Part shown: positions 1 to 7,876 of the stretch, one piece after another
Layout: each line of letters opens with the position of its first letter
How positions within the stretch are numbered: the first letter of the stretch is position 1
DNA from: TMED26 sp002694075
GTDB lineage: Bacteria > Pseudomonadota > Alphaproteobacteria > Thalassobaculales > Thalassobaculaceae
Reading direction: 5' to 3'
Assembly (NCBI GenBank): GCA_036160575.1
Contig: JAYYDT010000127.1
Coordinates: forward strand, 1-27,760
DNA: 27,760 nt
The notes under the pieces: model-generated
What the model was told of the DNA's origin: nothing
The model's input: only the letters and a program-made list of their open reading frames with translations
The model's database searches: none
Position numbers and translations under genes: made by a program

Positions 1-2
1 CC

Positions 3-212
3 GGCGCGCGACCGGCCAGCGATTTTGATACCACCCATTGCGGCGGCGGCCATTGCGCGCGGCGCGCCGGTTTTCTGCATGACGGGCGTGCCCGCACGGT
101 GCTGGAGGCGATCCTCTGGCATGGCGGTGAGGCGACAGCGGCGCGGACCGCCGTGACCGCTTTGCCGACCGCCGAACGCGCCCGCTTGTTGGCTTTTCTC
201 GCCTCCCTTTAA
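3..212 (+). pseudogene. 3' end of a di-haem oxidoreductase/peroxidase-like gene (DUF1111, COG3488), apparently frameshifted
   Basis: The frame ending in TAA at 210-212 reads GFLHDGRARTVLEAILWHGG followed by EA and a short helical tail ending LAFLASL. This is the C-terminal signature of the DUF1111 di-haem c-type oxidoreductases, where the FLHDGRAR...LWHGGEA block is strongly conserved. The residues just before it, bases 3-68, do not look like the family: the expected R-T-P-P-L-W-G block is absent. Frame 2 instead reads RATGQRF at bases 5-25 and then hits TGA at 26-28, and that heptapeptide resembles the family segment just before RTPPLW. So a frame change seems to lie at about bases 25-65, from real decay or from an assembly error. 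Most of the gene is off the window. The family identity is fairly secure for the last 45 residues; calling it a pseudogene is inference. Confidence 0.55.
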
Positions 213-307
213 GGCCACCCCATCATCGACATTACCGGCGACGACAGGCTAGGCTGCCGGCCGTGCGGGCGGTAAGTGGCCGCCGCCAATCGGCGAGAGG
301 GAAAGAG

Positions 308-1018
308 ATGAGCAAACCAGTTTGCCTGGTCACCGGCGTCGGCATGGAGCACGGCACCGGCGCCGAGATCGCCCGACGCTTTTCGGCCGGCGGCTACAGT
401 GTCGCGATGCTGGCGCGCGACGGCGATAACCTGCGCGCACTGGCGGCAAAATATGATGATGCCGTGGCCTACCCCTGCGATGTTGGCGATCTAGCCACCC
501 TCGATGCCACCATCGCCCAAGTGACCGCCGAAATGGGCGCGCCGGCGGTGGTCATCCACAATGCCGTCAGCGCCACCCGCGGCCCCTTGCTGGACCAAGA
601 CCCGGCCGATCTCGAACGTAATTTCCGTGTCAACACCACCGCGCTTCTGCATTTGGCGCAGGCCACCTTGCCGGCGATGGTGGCCGCCGGGCGCGGCTGT
701 CTGCTGGTGACCGGCAACACCTCGGCGACGCGCGGCAAGGCCCATTGGGGGTTCTTTGCCTCGACCAAGGCGGCGCAGCGTATTTTGGCCGAGGCCATCG
801 CCCGGGAGTTCGGCCCGCAAGGCGTGCACGTCGCCTATTTCATGATCGACGCGTCCATCGATACGCCGCGCACCCGCCCCGCGATGGCGGCCGGCAAGCC
901 CGATGACTTCTTCGCCAAACCGGCGGCCATCGCCGAGGAGATGTTCCATGTCGCCCACCAGGACCGCTCGACCTGGTCGTTCCTGGTCGAACTGCGCCCG
1001 TTTGGCGAGACCTGGTGA
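308..1018 (+). CDS. Atypical short-chain dehydrogenase/reductase-family protein with Phe in place of the catalytic Tyr
   Basis: A 236-residue Rossmann-fold protein. The nucleotide-binding loop is TGVGMEHGTG (residues 9-18), stretched compared with the classical TGxxxGxG. NAVSAT (85-90) stands where classical members have NNAG. The active-site segment is F150-A-S-T-K154, so the lysine is kept but the catalytic tyrosine is phenylalanine. This combination, with the MIDASIDTP segment near residue 180, matches the classical-SDR subgroup described as lacking Tyr and having an incomplete glycine motif (CDD SDR_c10). The substrate is unknown and activity may be altered or lost. I chose ATG 308 because AGAGGGAAAGAG lies just upstream; the frame stays open further upstream but lacks a ribosome site. 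The RraA-like gene follows 51 bases later on the same strand, so the two may be cotranscribed. Confidence 0.85.
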   Translation: MSKPVCLVTGVGMEHGTGAEIARRFSAGGYSVAMLARDGDNLRALAAKYDDAVAYPCDVGDLATLDATIAQVTAEMGAPAVVIHNAVSATRGPLLDQDPADLERNFRVNTTALLHLAQATLPAMVAAGRGCLLVTGNTSATRGKAHWGFFASTKAAQRILAEAIAREFGPQGVHVAYFMIDASIDTPRTRPAMAAGKPDDFFAKPAAIAEEMFHVAHQDRSTWSFLVELRPFGETW

Positions 1019-1069
1019 CGGCATCTGTTTTCTGCCATAACCGAGCCTTAAGACATTGGGAGATAATCC

Positions 1070-1729
1070 ATGGCCGTGATCCGCCATTCCTTTACCGCGC
1101 GTCCCATCCCCGCCGATTTGCTGGCCCGCTGGCGGCAGGTGCCGCCAGCCATCGCCGGCGACTGTCTCAACCGTGACCACTGCATGACCGGCCGTATCGC
1201 GCCACTGGCACCGGGCATGGCCATCACCGGACCGGCCCGCACGGTGACCCCGATGGCCGGCGACAACGCAGCGATTCACGTGGCCATCGCCCTGATCGAG
1301 CCAGGCGATGTCTTGGTCATCGGCGGCGGTGGCGACATCAATATCGCGTTGATCGGCGGGATCATCATGGAATGCGCGAAAGGACGCGGAATCGGTGGGG
1401 TGGTGATCGACGCCGCCGTGCGCGACGTCGCCGAGTTGCGCGCCTTGGGGGTGCCGGTATTCGCCGCCGGGGCCACGCCGCGCGGCCCGCACAAGGGGTT
1501 CGGTGGTGAGATCGACGCGCCGGTGGCCTGCGGCGATGTGGTGGTCACACCCGGCGATTTGATCCTCGCCGACGATGACGGCGTGGCGGTGGTGCCGGCC
1601 GCGCGAATGGTCGATTTAATCGACGCCTGCGAGGCCAAACTGGCCGACGAGGCGGCGGCGATTGAGAAGATTCGCGCCGGTACCACCACCGTCGAATTAC
1701 AAGGTCTGGAAATTCCCGCGCCTATTTGA
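1070..1729 (+). CDS. RraA-fold protein, HMG/CHA aldolase-like (dimethylmenaquinone methyltransferase-like family)
   Basis: A 219-residue protein of the RraA/MenG-like fold. The core GGVVIDAAVRD (109-119) gives D114, R118 and D119. In class II 4-hydroxy-4-methyl-2-oxoglutarate/4-carboxy-4-hydroxy-2-oxoadipate aldolases the matching Arg and Asp bind substrate and the divalent metal. VLVIGGGGDIN (81-91) is the usual glycine-rich turn. The fold is shared by true pyruvate aldolases, oxaloacetate decarboxylases and the RNase E regulator RraA, so an exact reaction cannot be given; the length and retained R-D pair favour a metal-dependent aldolase or decarboxylase acting on a small keto-acid. GGGAGA precedes ATG 1070. 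It lies downstream of the SDR gene and converges on the EamA gene, with 8 bases between the stop codons. Many family members are misnamed as methyltransferases. Confidence 0.8.
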   Translation: MAVIRHSFTARPIPADLLARWRQVPPAIAGDCLNRDHCMTGRIAPLAPGMAITGPARTVTPMAGDNAAIHVAIALIEPGDVLVIGGGGDINIALIGGIIMECAKGRGIGGVVIDAAVRDVAELRALGVPVFAAGATPRGPHKGFGGEIDAPVACGDVVVTPGDLILADDDGVAVVPAARMVDLIDACEAKLADEAAAIEKIRAGTTTVELQGLEIPAPI

Positions 1730-1737
1730 CGGCGGGC

Positions 1738-2646
1738 TTACGCTTTGCGGCCGCTGTTGGCGAGCAACAGCGCGCCCACCACCACCGCCGCACCCAGCGA
1801 CTGGAGAAAAGTCAAACGCTCGCCCAGGAAGACGAAGGCGATGGCGATGGTCAATAACGGCTCCAGATTGCTGAACGAAGCGCTGCGCACCGGCCCGAGA
1901 CGGGCGATGGTCTCATAAAGAGCGGTTAAGCCGACGAAATAAGCGACACCGGCGCCGGCCGCGCCGATCCACCCGGTCGAACTGGCCGGCCATTGGTGGT
2001 CGCCGACGATCAGCGCGGTGGTGATGAAAATTATCCCGGCCGAACAGATCACAGTCAGGGAAACCGACGGGCTGGGCACAAAGCGCGACAACCGACGGGT
2101 GATCAAAAACCCGCAGGCAACGGCGATACCGGCGGCCAAGGCCAAAGCCATGCCGCGTGGATCGGCGGCCTCGAAACTAACGCCGAAAACCAGCACCAAA
2201 CCGGCGAAAGCGATCAAAAACCCAAGTCCGCCGCGCAGGGACACCCGCTCCATCCCCAGAACATGGGTCAGCACGCCGACCAAAATCGGAAAACAGAAAA
2301 AGATCAGCGAGGCCAGTCCCACCTGGATATAGCGAACCGAGGTCATATACCCGAAAGACGCGATCAACGTGATGACCGTTAACGCCATAAGCGAGCGCCA
2401 ATAAGGTGCCAGCCCGCGCACCCGCCAGCCGAAAATTCTCGCCGCCATAAGCATGCCGGCGATGGCCACGGAAAACCGGATCAGTTGAAACGTCAGGGGG
2501 TCGATACCGTCGGCAAAGGCTAAACGCGCGAAATTCGGCGCCGAGGCGAAAAAGGTGATCATCACCGCCGCCAAGGCATAGCCGATCCGCAGATCACCGG
2601 AACGGACGATGGGTGGCGGCGCGGCCGCGGGCGGGGTTTCGGACAT
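1738..2646 (-). CDS. EamA-type (drug/metabolite transporter superfamily) exporter
   Basis: A 302-residue inner-membrane protein with about ten hydrophobic helices in two EamA repeats (roughly residues 22-150 and 165-297). The second repeat ends in the usual LEPLLTIAIAFVFLGERLTF motif, with the conserved Glu of the LGE turn. Members export amino acids, nucleosides or other metabolites by proton exchange; the substrate cannot be told from sequence. The N-terminal 20 residues are proline- and alanine-rich and presumably cytoplasmic. ATG 2646 is the natural start, though its ribosome site is weak. ubiK lies 54 bases upstream on the same strand and might share a transcript. Confidence 0.85.
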   Translation of the reverse strand: MSETPPAAAPPPIVRSGDLRIGYALAAVMITFFASAPNFARLAFADGIDPLTFQLIRFSVAIAGMLMAARIFGWRVRGLAPYWRSLMALTVITLIASFGYMTSVRYIQVGLASLIFFCFPILVGVLTHVLGMERVSLRGGLGFLIAFAGLVLVFGVSFEAADPRGMALALAAGIAVACGFLITRRLSRFVPSPSVSLTVICSAGIIFITTALIVGDHQWPASSTGWIGAAGAGVAYFVGLTALYETIARLGPVRSASFSNLEPLLTIAIAFVFLGERLTFLQSLGAAVVVGALLLANSGRKA

Positions 2647-2700
2647 GGCCGCGAATCTAGGCGCCCAAGCGGCGGTTTACCATTTCAATTTGGCCGCGGT

Positions 2701-3021
2701 TTATTGCGCCTTTTTCGAGGCCGCCCGGCGCCGCGTGCCACTTTTCGGCGCGGCTTTAGGCGCCGCCTTGGCGGCCGGTTTGGCGCCCGTCTCAAGGGCC
2801 GTCAGACGCGCGGCCAGGGCTTCATTCTCGGCGCGCGCTTTTTCGGCCATCAGGCGGACCGCCTCGAATTCCTCGCGGCTGACCAGGTCACGATCGGTCA
2901 AAAACCGCTCAAACTGTTGGCGCACCAGAGCTTCGATTTCCTGGCGCATGCCGGTGGCGACGGCGACGGCGCCATTGGCCACGCGGGCGAGATCGTCGAA
3001 AATGCGGTTGGGGCTTTGCAT
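2701..3021 (-). CDS. ubiK: UbiK-like ubiquinone biosynthesis accessory factor (BMFP/DUF526 family)
   Basis: A 106-residue protein beginning MQSPNRIFDDLARVANGAVA, the start of the BMFP family (COG2960). A central amphipathic coiled-coil region (residues 35-75) contains the family-typical REEFEAVRLMAEKARAENEA. The E. coli member UbiK forms trimers, binds lipid and assists the UbiJ/Ubi enzyme complex in aerobic ubiquinone synthesis. The last 35 residues here are an Ala/Lys/Arg-rich tail (AAKAAPKAAPKSGTRRRAAS), longer than in the enterobacterial protein. I chose ATG 3021 over the longer open frame because GGAGG lies upstream and the family N-terminus starts here. A TATCAT hexamer on the minus strand, about 30 bases upstream, could be a -10 box, but I see no good -35 box. 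Confidence 0.82.
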   Translation of the reverse strand: MQSPNRIFDDLARVANGAVAVATGMRQEIEALVRQQFERFLTDRDLVSREEFEAVRLMAEKARAENEALAARLTALETGAKPAAKAAPKAAPKSGTRRRAASKKAQ

Positions 3022-3167
3022 GGGCCAATCCTCCACGGGTTGCCTCCATGATATGCGCTTTGGGCGGCGCGAAAACAATCCCCAAGCCGCGAACCGCTTT
3101 CCGCATTTCCGGCGATGGTGTAGAAGATGGCGGCCGAGCACAGGCGCGGCGGCGAGGGAGAGGAAGC

Positions 3168-4151
3168 ATGATCGTGGTCACCGGCGGCGCCGGCTTTATC
3201 GGCTCCAACCTGATCGCCGCCCTGAGCGCCGCCGACCACCAGGTGGCGGTCGTCGACCGCTTTGGCGAGGACGCCAAATGGCGCAATCTGGCCAAGCATG
3301 AGTTGGCGGCGGTGGTCGCGCCAGAGGATTTGTTCACGTTTATCGACCGCCACGCCGCCGACATTGAGATGATTTTTCACATGGGCGCGATTTCGGCGAC
3401 CACCGAGCGCGATGTCGATCTGATCCTACGTACCAATTTCCAGCTTTCCCTGGCCCTATGGGACTGGTGCGCGCGCCACCAAGTGCGCTTTGTCTATGCC
3501 TCGTCGGCGGCGACTTATGGCGACGGCGAAAACGGCTTCGCCGATGACGAGGACCCGGTTTCCCTGGCCCGGTTGCGCCCAATGAACCCCTATGGCTGGT
3601 CGAAGCTTTTATTCGACCGGCGCGTCGCGCGGCTGGTCGCCGAGGACCGCCCGCGACCGCCGCAATGGGCCGGGCTGAAGTTTTTCAACGTTTATGGCCC
3701 GAATGAATATCATAAGGGCGGACAGATGAGCGTGGTCGCCCAATTGCAGCCGAAAATCGCCAATGGCGAGGCGGCGGTACTGTTCAAATCCCATCGCGCC
3801 GGCATTCCCGACGGCGGCCAGAGGCGCGACTTCATCTGGGTTGGCGACTGTGTCGATGTGATGATGTGGCTGCGTGACAGCCCGGCGGTCAACGGCCTGT
3901 TCAATGTCGGCACCGGCCAGGCGCGAAGTTTCGCCGATTTGGCGACGGCGATTTTCGCCGCCGCCGACACGGCCCCGCGGATCACCTATGTCGATACGCC
4001 CGAGGCGATCCGCGACAAATATCAATATTTCACCGAGGCCCGCATGACGCGCTTGCGAGCGACCGGTTATCCTGGCCAATTCACCCCGTTGGAAGAAGGC
4101 GTCCGCCGCTACGTGCGCGACTTCCTGGCCACCGACGATCCCTACCGCTAG
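3168..4151 (+). CDS. hldD: ADP-L-glycero-D-manno-heptose 6-epimerase
   Basis: A 327-residue extended-SDR epimerase. The NAD(P)-binding motif TGGAGFIG is at residues 5-12 and the catalytic Y142-xxx-K146 pair sits in MNPYGWSK, with an SS pair at 112-113. FFNVYGPNEYHKGGQMSVVA and the DFIWVGD segment are typical of HldD (RfaD/GmhD) and separate it from GalE. It converts ADP-D-glycero- to ADP-L-glycero-manno-heptose in the cytoplasm, the last step of the heptose donor for the lipopolysaccharide inner core, so the organism should make heptose-containing LPS. GAGGGAGAGGAAGC lies directly before ATG 3168. It diverges from ubiK across 146 bases and is followed after 4 bases by lgt, suggesting one envelope-related operon. 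Confidence 0.93.
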   Translation: MIVVTGGAGFIGSNLIAALSAADHQVAVVDRFGEDAKWRNLAKHELAAVVAPEDLFTFIDRHAADIEMIFHMGAISATTERDVDLILRTNFQLSLALWDWCARHQVRFVYASSAATYGDGENGFADDEDPVSLARLRPMNPYGWSKLLFDRRVARLVAEDRPRPPQWAGLKFFNVYGPNEYHKGGQMSVVAQLQPKIANGEAAVLFKSHRAGIPDGGQRRDFIWVGDCVDVMMWLRDSPAVNGLFNVGTGQARSFADLATAIFAAADTAPRITYVDTPEAIRDKYQYFTEARMTRLRATGYPGQFTPLEEGVRRYVRDFLATDDPYR

Positions 4152-4155
4152 GCCA

Positions 4156-4962
4156 ATGCTGCCGGTCATCGCCTTTCCCGCCATCGACCCAATCGCCCTG
4201 CAATTGGGACCGCTGGCGATCCGCTGGTACGCGTTGGCCTATATCGCCGGGATTTTGCTCGGCTGGCGCTACGCCAGTTGGCTGGCCGGGCGGCGCGGCG
4301 CGGCGATCCCACCACAGGCGTTCGACGATTTCGTGATGTGGGCGACCCTCGGCATTATCCTCGGCGGCCGTCTCGGCTATGTGTTTTTTTACAAACCCTT
4401 TTATTTCCTCGCCAACCCGGCCGAGATCATCATGGTGTGGCAGGGCGGCATGGCCTTCCATGGCGGCTTGCTCGGTGTGGTGGCCGCGACCTGGTGGTTT
4501 ACCCGCCGCCGAGGTTTAAGCTTTCTCAGCCTCGCCGACCTGGTCTGCGCGGCGGCGCCGATTGGCTTGTTTTCCGGCCGTATCGCCAATTTCATCAACG
4601 GCGAGCTGTGGGGCCGACCGAGCGAGGTGGCCTGGGCCATGGTGTTTCCCCACGCCGGCCAGCTGCCGCGCCACCCCAGCCAGCTTTACGAGGCCGCGTT
4701 GGAAGGTCTGCTGCTGTTCGCAGTGCTGGCGGCGCTGGCCCGCCGCGATGCCATCCTGGCGCGGCCGGGCCTGCTCAGCGGGGTGTTTTTCCTCGGCTAT
4801 GGTCTGACCCGAAGCGCCGCTGAATTCTTCCGCGAACCGGACGCGCATCTTGGCTTTTTGATGGGCGGCGCGACGATGGGTCAAATTCTATCGATTCCCA
4901 TGATCCTTTTCGGGGCGGCCTTGATCCGCCACGCCCAGCGCCAACCGACAACCCATGGATGA
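4156..4962 (+). CDS. lgt: Prolipoprotein diacylglyceryl transferase
   Basis: A 268-residue polytopic inner-membrane enzyme that moves diacylglycerol from phosphatidylglycerol to the lipobox cysteine of prolipoproteins. Family motifs are present: H102-G-G (FHGGLLG), GRIANFINGELWGRP at 141-155 with the essential Arg142 (the Lgt signature), and HPSQLYEAALEG at 173-184. About seven hydrophobic helices can be recognised. The length is normal. It starts 4 bases after the hldD stop and overlaps the next gene by 8 bases, so translation is probably coupled. A lipoprotein substrate candidate is encoded nearby at 6898. Confidence 0.95.
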   Translation: MLPVIAFPAIDPIALQLGPLAIRWYALAYIAGILLGWRYASWLAGRRGAAIPPQAFDDFVMWATLGIILGGRLGYVFFYKPFYFLANPAEIIMVWQGGMAFHGGLLGVVAATWWFTRRRGLSFLSLADLVCAAAPIGLFSGRIANFINGELWGRPSEVAWAMVFPHAGQLPRHPSQLYEAALEGLLLFAVLAALARRDAILARPGLLSGVFFLGYGLTRSAAEFFREPDAHLGFLMGGATMGQILSIPMILFGAALIRHAQRQPTTHG

Positions 4963-6073
4963 CGGTTTAAGCGCCCTTTTGCGCCAACGCATCGCCGCCA
5001 AGGGGCCGCTGTCCCTGGCCGATTACATGGCCGCCTGTCTGGGTGATCCGCGCTTTGGCTACTATATGACGCGCGACCCGTTGGGCCGGGGCGGCGATTT
5101 CATCACGGCGCCCGAGATTTCACAGATGTTCGGCGAATTACTTGGCCTGTGGGCGGTTGACACCTGGCACAAAATGGGTGCGCCAGCGCCACTCCACCTG
5201 GTCGAACTGGGCCCCGGTCGCGGCACTTTGGCCAAGGACGCGCTGCGCGCCGCCGCCGGCGCGCCGGCCTTTGCCGCCGCCGCCCAGCTGCATTTGGTGG
5301 AAACCAGCCCGCCCCTGCGCGCCGCCCAAGCCGCCGCCCTCGGTGACCGGCCGTGCTGGCATGACACCCTGGCCAGCGTGCCGAAAGGGCCCGCGATCAT
5401 CCTGGCCAATGAATTTCTCGACGCCTTGCCGATCCACCAGTTTGAATTTGATGGCGACGCCTGGCGAGAGCGGCGCGTCACCTGGGCGGACGGCCGTTTC
5501 GCCTGGACCCTGACGCCGGCGTCGGCGGCCGAAAGTGCCCAGTTGAACGCCCGCCCGGGCACGCCGCGCGCCGGCACGGTGAGCGAATTGGCGCCAGCCG
5601 CCGGCGCCATCGCCGGCGCCATCGCCGGCCGCGCCAAAGACGCGGCGACGGCCGCCTTGTTCATCGACTATGGTCCCGCCGAGAGTGCCCATGGCGACAG
5701 TTTCCAGGCGGTGCGAAACCATCGTCCGGTCGACCCCCTGACCATGCCGGGCGCCGCCGATCTTACCGCCCATGTCGATTTCGCGGCCTTCGCCGCCGCC
5801 GCCACTGGCGGCGGGGCCACCGCCCACGGGCCGATTAGCCAGCGTGCCTTTCTAACCGTTCTTGGTTTGCCGACCCGCGCCGACCGGTTGGCGGCCGGCA
5901 ACCCGGACCAGGCCGCGGCCGTCGCGGCGGCACAACATCGCTTGATCGATCCGGCCGAAATGGGCATCTTGTTCAAAGTCTTGGCGATCACCTCGCCGGG
6001 GCTCGCCACGCCGGCGGGTTTCGCCGACCCGGCCTCGGCGCCCGCGCACAACCAGAGGCGGCCAAACCCGTGA
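4955..6073 (+). CDS. SAM-dependent methyltransferase of the MidA/NDUFAF7 family
   Basis: A 372-residue COG1565 (DUF185) protein. Characteristic segments in order are GDFITAPEISQMFGE (47-61), the SAM-binding ELGPGRG (84-90) and ANEFLDALPIHQFE near residue 150. The mitochondrial orthologue NDUFAF7 dimethylates an arginine of the complex I subunit NDUFS2, and an alphaproteobacterial protein of this family may act on NuoD. That substrate is inference. The protein is unusually alanine-rich, with a short repeat of GAIA around residue 218. ATG 4955 overlaps the lgt end by 8 bases, and the stop overlaps the pgeF GTG start. Downstream neighbours fit a conserved alphaproteobacterial lgt-midA-pgeF block. 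Confidence 0.9.
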   Translation: MDDGLSALLRQRIAAKGPLSLADYMAACLGDPRFGYYMTRDPLGRGGDFITAPEISQMFGELLGLWAVDTWHKMGAPAPLHLVELGPGRGTLAKDALRAAAGAPAFAAAAQLHLVETSPPLRAAQAAALGDRPCWHDTLASVPKGPAIILANEFLDALPIHQFEFDGDAWRERRVTWADGRFAWTLTPASAAESAQLNARPGTPRAGTVSELAPAAGAIAGAIAGRAKDAATAALFIDYGPAESAHGDSFQAVRNHRPVDPLTMPGAADLTAHVDFAAFAAAATGGGATAHGPISQRAFLTVLGLPTRADRLAAGNPDQAAAVAAAQHRLIDPAEMGILFKVLAITSPGLATPAGFADPASAPAHNQRRPNP

Positions 6074-6834
6074 TTGAGGTCGACGCGTTTCCCGGTGAGC
6101 CGATCCGCCACGCCTTTCACACCCGCCAGGGCGGCGTCAGCGGCGGGATTTACCAATCGCTGAACTGCGGTTTTGGCTCCGCCGACCGGGCCGACGACGT
6201 CGCCGCCAACCGGGCCCGCGCGATGGCCGCCATGGACCTGCCGGCGAACGCGCTCTTTACCTGTCATCAAATCCATTCCCGCGAGGTGGCGACCCTCGAC
6301 CGGCATCCCGGCGACGCCAGGATCAAGGCCGACGCCATGGTGACCCGCATGCCCGGCCTGGCGCTGGGTATTTTGACCGCCGATTGCGCGCCGTTGCTGT
6401 TCGTCGATCCGGCCGCGGGGGTGATCGGCGCGGCCCATGCCGGCTGGCGCGGCGCCTTGGCCGGGGTCGCCGAGGCGACCGTCGCGGCGATGATCGCATT
6501 GGGCGCGCGCGGCGACCAAATCCACGCCGCCATCGGCCCCTGCATCGGCCCCGCCTCCTATGAGGTCGGCCCGGAATTCCCCGGCCCCTTCCTGGCTCAA
6601 GACCATTCCAACACGATGTTTTTCGTGCCCGCCGCACGGGCCGGGCATTTCATGTTCGACCTCGGCGGTTATCTGAAGACGCGACTGGGCATGCTCAACC
6701 TGGCCGCGGTTCATCGCTTGACGCACGACACCTGCGGCGATCCTGACCATTTTTTCAGCTATCGGCGCGCGGTCATCCGTGGCGAGGACGACTATGGTCG
6801 GGCGCTTTCGGTAATCGCCCTGGCGGCGGCGTGA
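6070..6834 (+). CDS. pgeF: Peptidoglycan editing factor PgeF (YfiH/multicopper-oxidase-fold family)
   Basis: A 254-residue protein of the DUF152/laccase-like family. The metal/active-site set is visible: H69 in CHQIHS, C106 in TADCAPLL and H123 in AAHAGWRG, followed by AIGPCIGPASYEVG. E. coli PgeF hydrolyses UDP-MurNAc-L-Ser, a wrong peptidoglycan precursor, and related proteins have been reported as purine nucleoside phosphorylases/adenosine deaminases. Older annotations call it polyphenol oxidase or laccase. It starts at GTG 6070, which overlaps the TGA of the midA-like gene by 4 bases (GTGA), so translation is likely coupled. Length and motifs are complete. Confidence 0.9.
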   Translation: MIEVDAFPGEPIRHAFHTRQGGVSGGIYQSLNCGFGSADRADDVAANRARAMAAMDLPANALFTCHQIHSREVATLDRHPGDARIKADAMVTRMPGLALGILTADCAPLLFVDPAAGVIGAAHAGWRGALAGVAEATVAAMIALGARGDQIHAAIGPCIGPASYEVGPEFPGPFLAQDHSNTMFFVPAARAGHFMFDLGGYLKTRLGMLNLAAVHRLTHDTCGDPDHFFSYRRAVIRGEDDYGRALSVIALAAA

Positions 6835-6842
6835 GACGGACC

Positions 6843-6914
6843 ATGCCCTATCTTTACATCATGCTGTTCGCGACCATTCTGTTCGGCCTTGGAACCTGTG
6901 TCTTGGTCATCTAA
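6843..6914 (+). CDS. Possible 23-residue hydrophobic membrane peptide
   Basis: ATG 6843 opens a 23-codon frame, MPYLYIMLFATILFGLGTCV plus LVI, that is almost wholly hydrophobic and long enough for one membrane helix. It begins 8 bases after the pgeF stop. Its last 17 bases overlap the chosen start of the lipoprotein gene in another frame, so it could act as a translation-coupling leader or encode a real single-pass peptide. The ribosome site is poor (GACGGACC). I know no family for it. The call rests only on composition and packing. Confidence 0.35.
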   Translation: MPYLYIMLFATILFGLGTCVLVI

Positions 6915-7767
6915 GCACCGCTGGGTGCGCGCCGGCGGCGGTGCCCTGATAGCGCTGGCGATCGCCGCCTGTGGGCAGGTGCCGCAGCCGTTCCAACCCA
7001 GCCTGGCGGCCAAACAACACGGCCCCATCGCGCCGGCGCCCCAGGCCGCCGGTGTGCGAGTCCTGCCGGTGGTCGGCGTCGACCCACGGCGCGGTCGGCG
7101 GGTGGCCCGCCAGTTGGTGGCGCTGATCCGCGAGGCGGGCCTGCCGGCCGATGTCGATATCGGCAACCCGGCGAGTTTCCTGGTCACCGCCTTCGCCCAA
7201 GCGGCCACCGACGGCCAACATGTGGCGATTGACTGGTTCTTGGACCGACCGGACGGCGCCAACCTGATCGAACGCCGTCAGTTATGGCCCTTGTCCAGCG
7301 ATCCGGCCGAGGATTCGACGGCCAGCCTGCGCGCGCGCCTGGCGCCGATCGCCGAGGCCATGATCACCGTTATGCAACCGGTCGGCAGCCAACCCCCGGC
7401 GCGGCTGGCGCTGGGCGATATCGACGGCATGGACGCGCGGGACGGCGGCATCCTGGCGGCCGCCCTGGGGCGGGCACTGACGGCCCATGGGTTCCGCGTG
7501 TTGCCGCAGACGGCGACGGTCGATTACTTCATCACCGCCGAGGTGTCGCTGGGCCCGGTCCAGGGCCTTCACCGGCGCCTGGGCCTCAGTTGGGCGGTGT
7601 TCGACGACCACGGCCGCGCCGTGGGCAAGGTCGACCAAAGCAACCCGGTGGCGATCCAGCGGCTCAGCCAATCGTGGCCGTCACTGGCCCGCGACATCGC
7701 CGCCGCGGCGGTGCCCGGCGTGCGCCAATTGCTTGCCCAAGCGGCGGCCGCGGCGGCGGCCCAGTAA
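6898..7767 (+). CDS. Lipoprotein of unknown function
   Basis: A 289-residue protein from GTG 6898. The N-terminus is a lipoprotein signal: basic residues (KHRWVR), a hydrophobic core, then LAIAAC with the lipidated cysteine at residue 25, a typical position. The mature part starts with a proline-rich stretch and then appears as two alpha/beta regions, about residues 50-160 and 165-280; the second contains GRALTAHGFRVLPQTATVDY. I do not recognise a named domain. The codon GTG 6898 has TTGGA 4-5 bases upstream; TTG 6889 and GTG 6925 are alternatives in the same frame, and only the first two keep the full signal peptide. It is exported and, with Asp absent after the Cys (Gly26), may go to the outer membrane. 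It lies between pgeF and prs. Confidence 0.75.
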   Translation: MSWSSKHRWVRAGGGALIALAIAACGQVPQPFQPSLAAKQHGPIAPAPQAAGVRVLPVVGVDPRRGRRVARQLVALIREAGLPADVDIGNPASFLVTAFAQAATDGQHVAIDWFLDRPDGANLIERRQLWPLSSDPAEDSTASLRARLAPIAEAMITVMQPVGSQPPARLALGDIDGMDARDGGILAAALGRALTAHGFRVLPQTATVDYFITAEVSLGPVQGLHRRLGLSWAVFDDHGRAVGKVDQSNPVAIQRLSQSWPSLARDIAAAAVPGVRQLLAQAAAAAAAQ

Positions 7768-7876
7768 CCGTGTTAGCGCTTGCCTCGGCGACGCACCGAT
7801 TGTTACAGTCCAGCGTCTTTCAAGGGAGCCCCGCCCCACCCACGGGAGCGCGGCCGGCGAGATATCAGGGCGGGAC

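Noticed and set aside
491..1492. 333-codon minus-strand open frame opposite the SDR and RraA-like genes
   Set aside because: It spans two clear genes in antisense, is Gly/His/Arg-rich low complexity and has no recognisable domain; long antisense frames are expected at this GC content.
2609..3301. 230-codon plus-strand open frame across ubiK and the ubiK-hldD gap
   Set aside because: Mostly an antisense shadow of ubiK followed by an out-of-frame reading of hldD; Arg/Ala-rich with no motif.
5668..6750. 360-codon minus-strand open frame opposite the midA-like gene and pgeF
   Set aside because: Both sense genes have complete family motifs; the antisense product has no domain and shadow-like composition.
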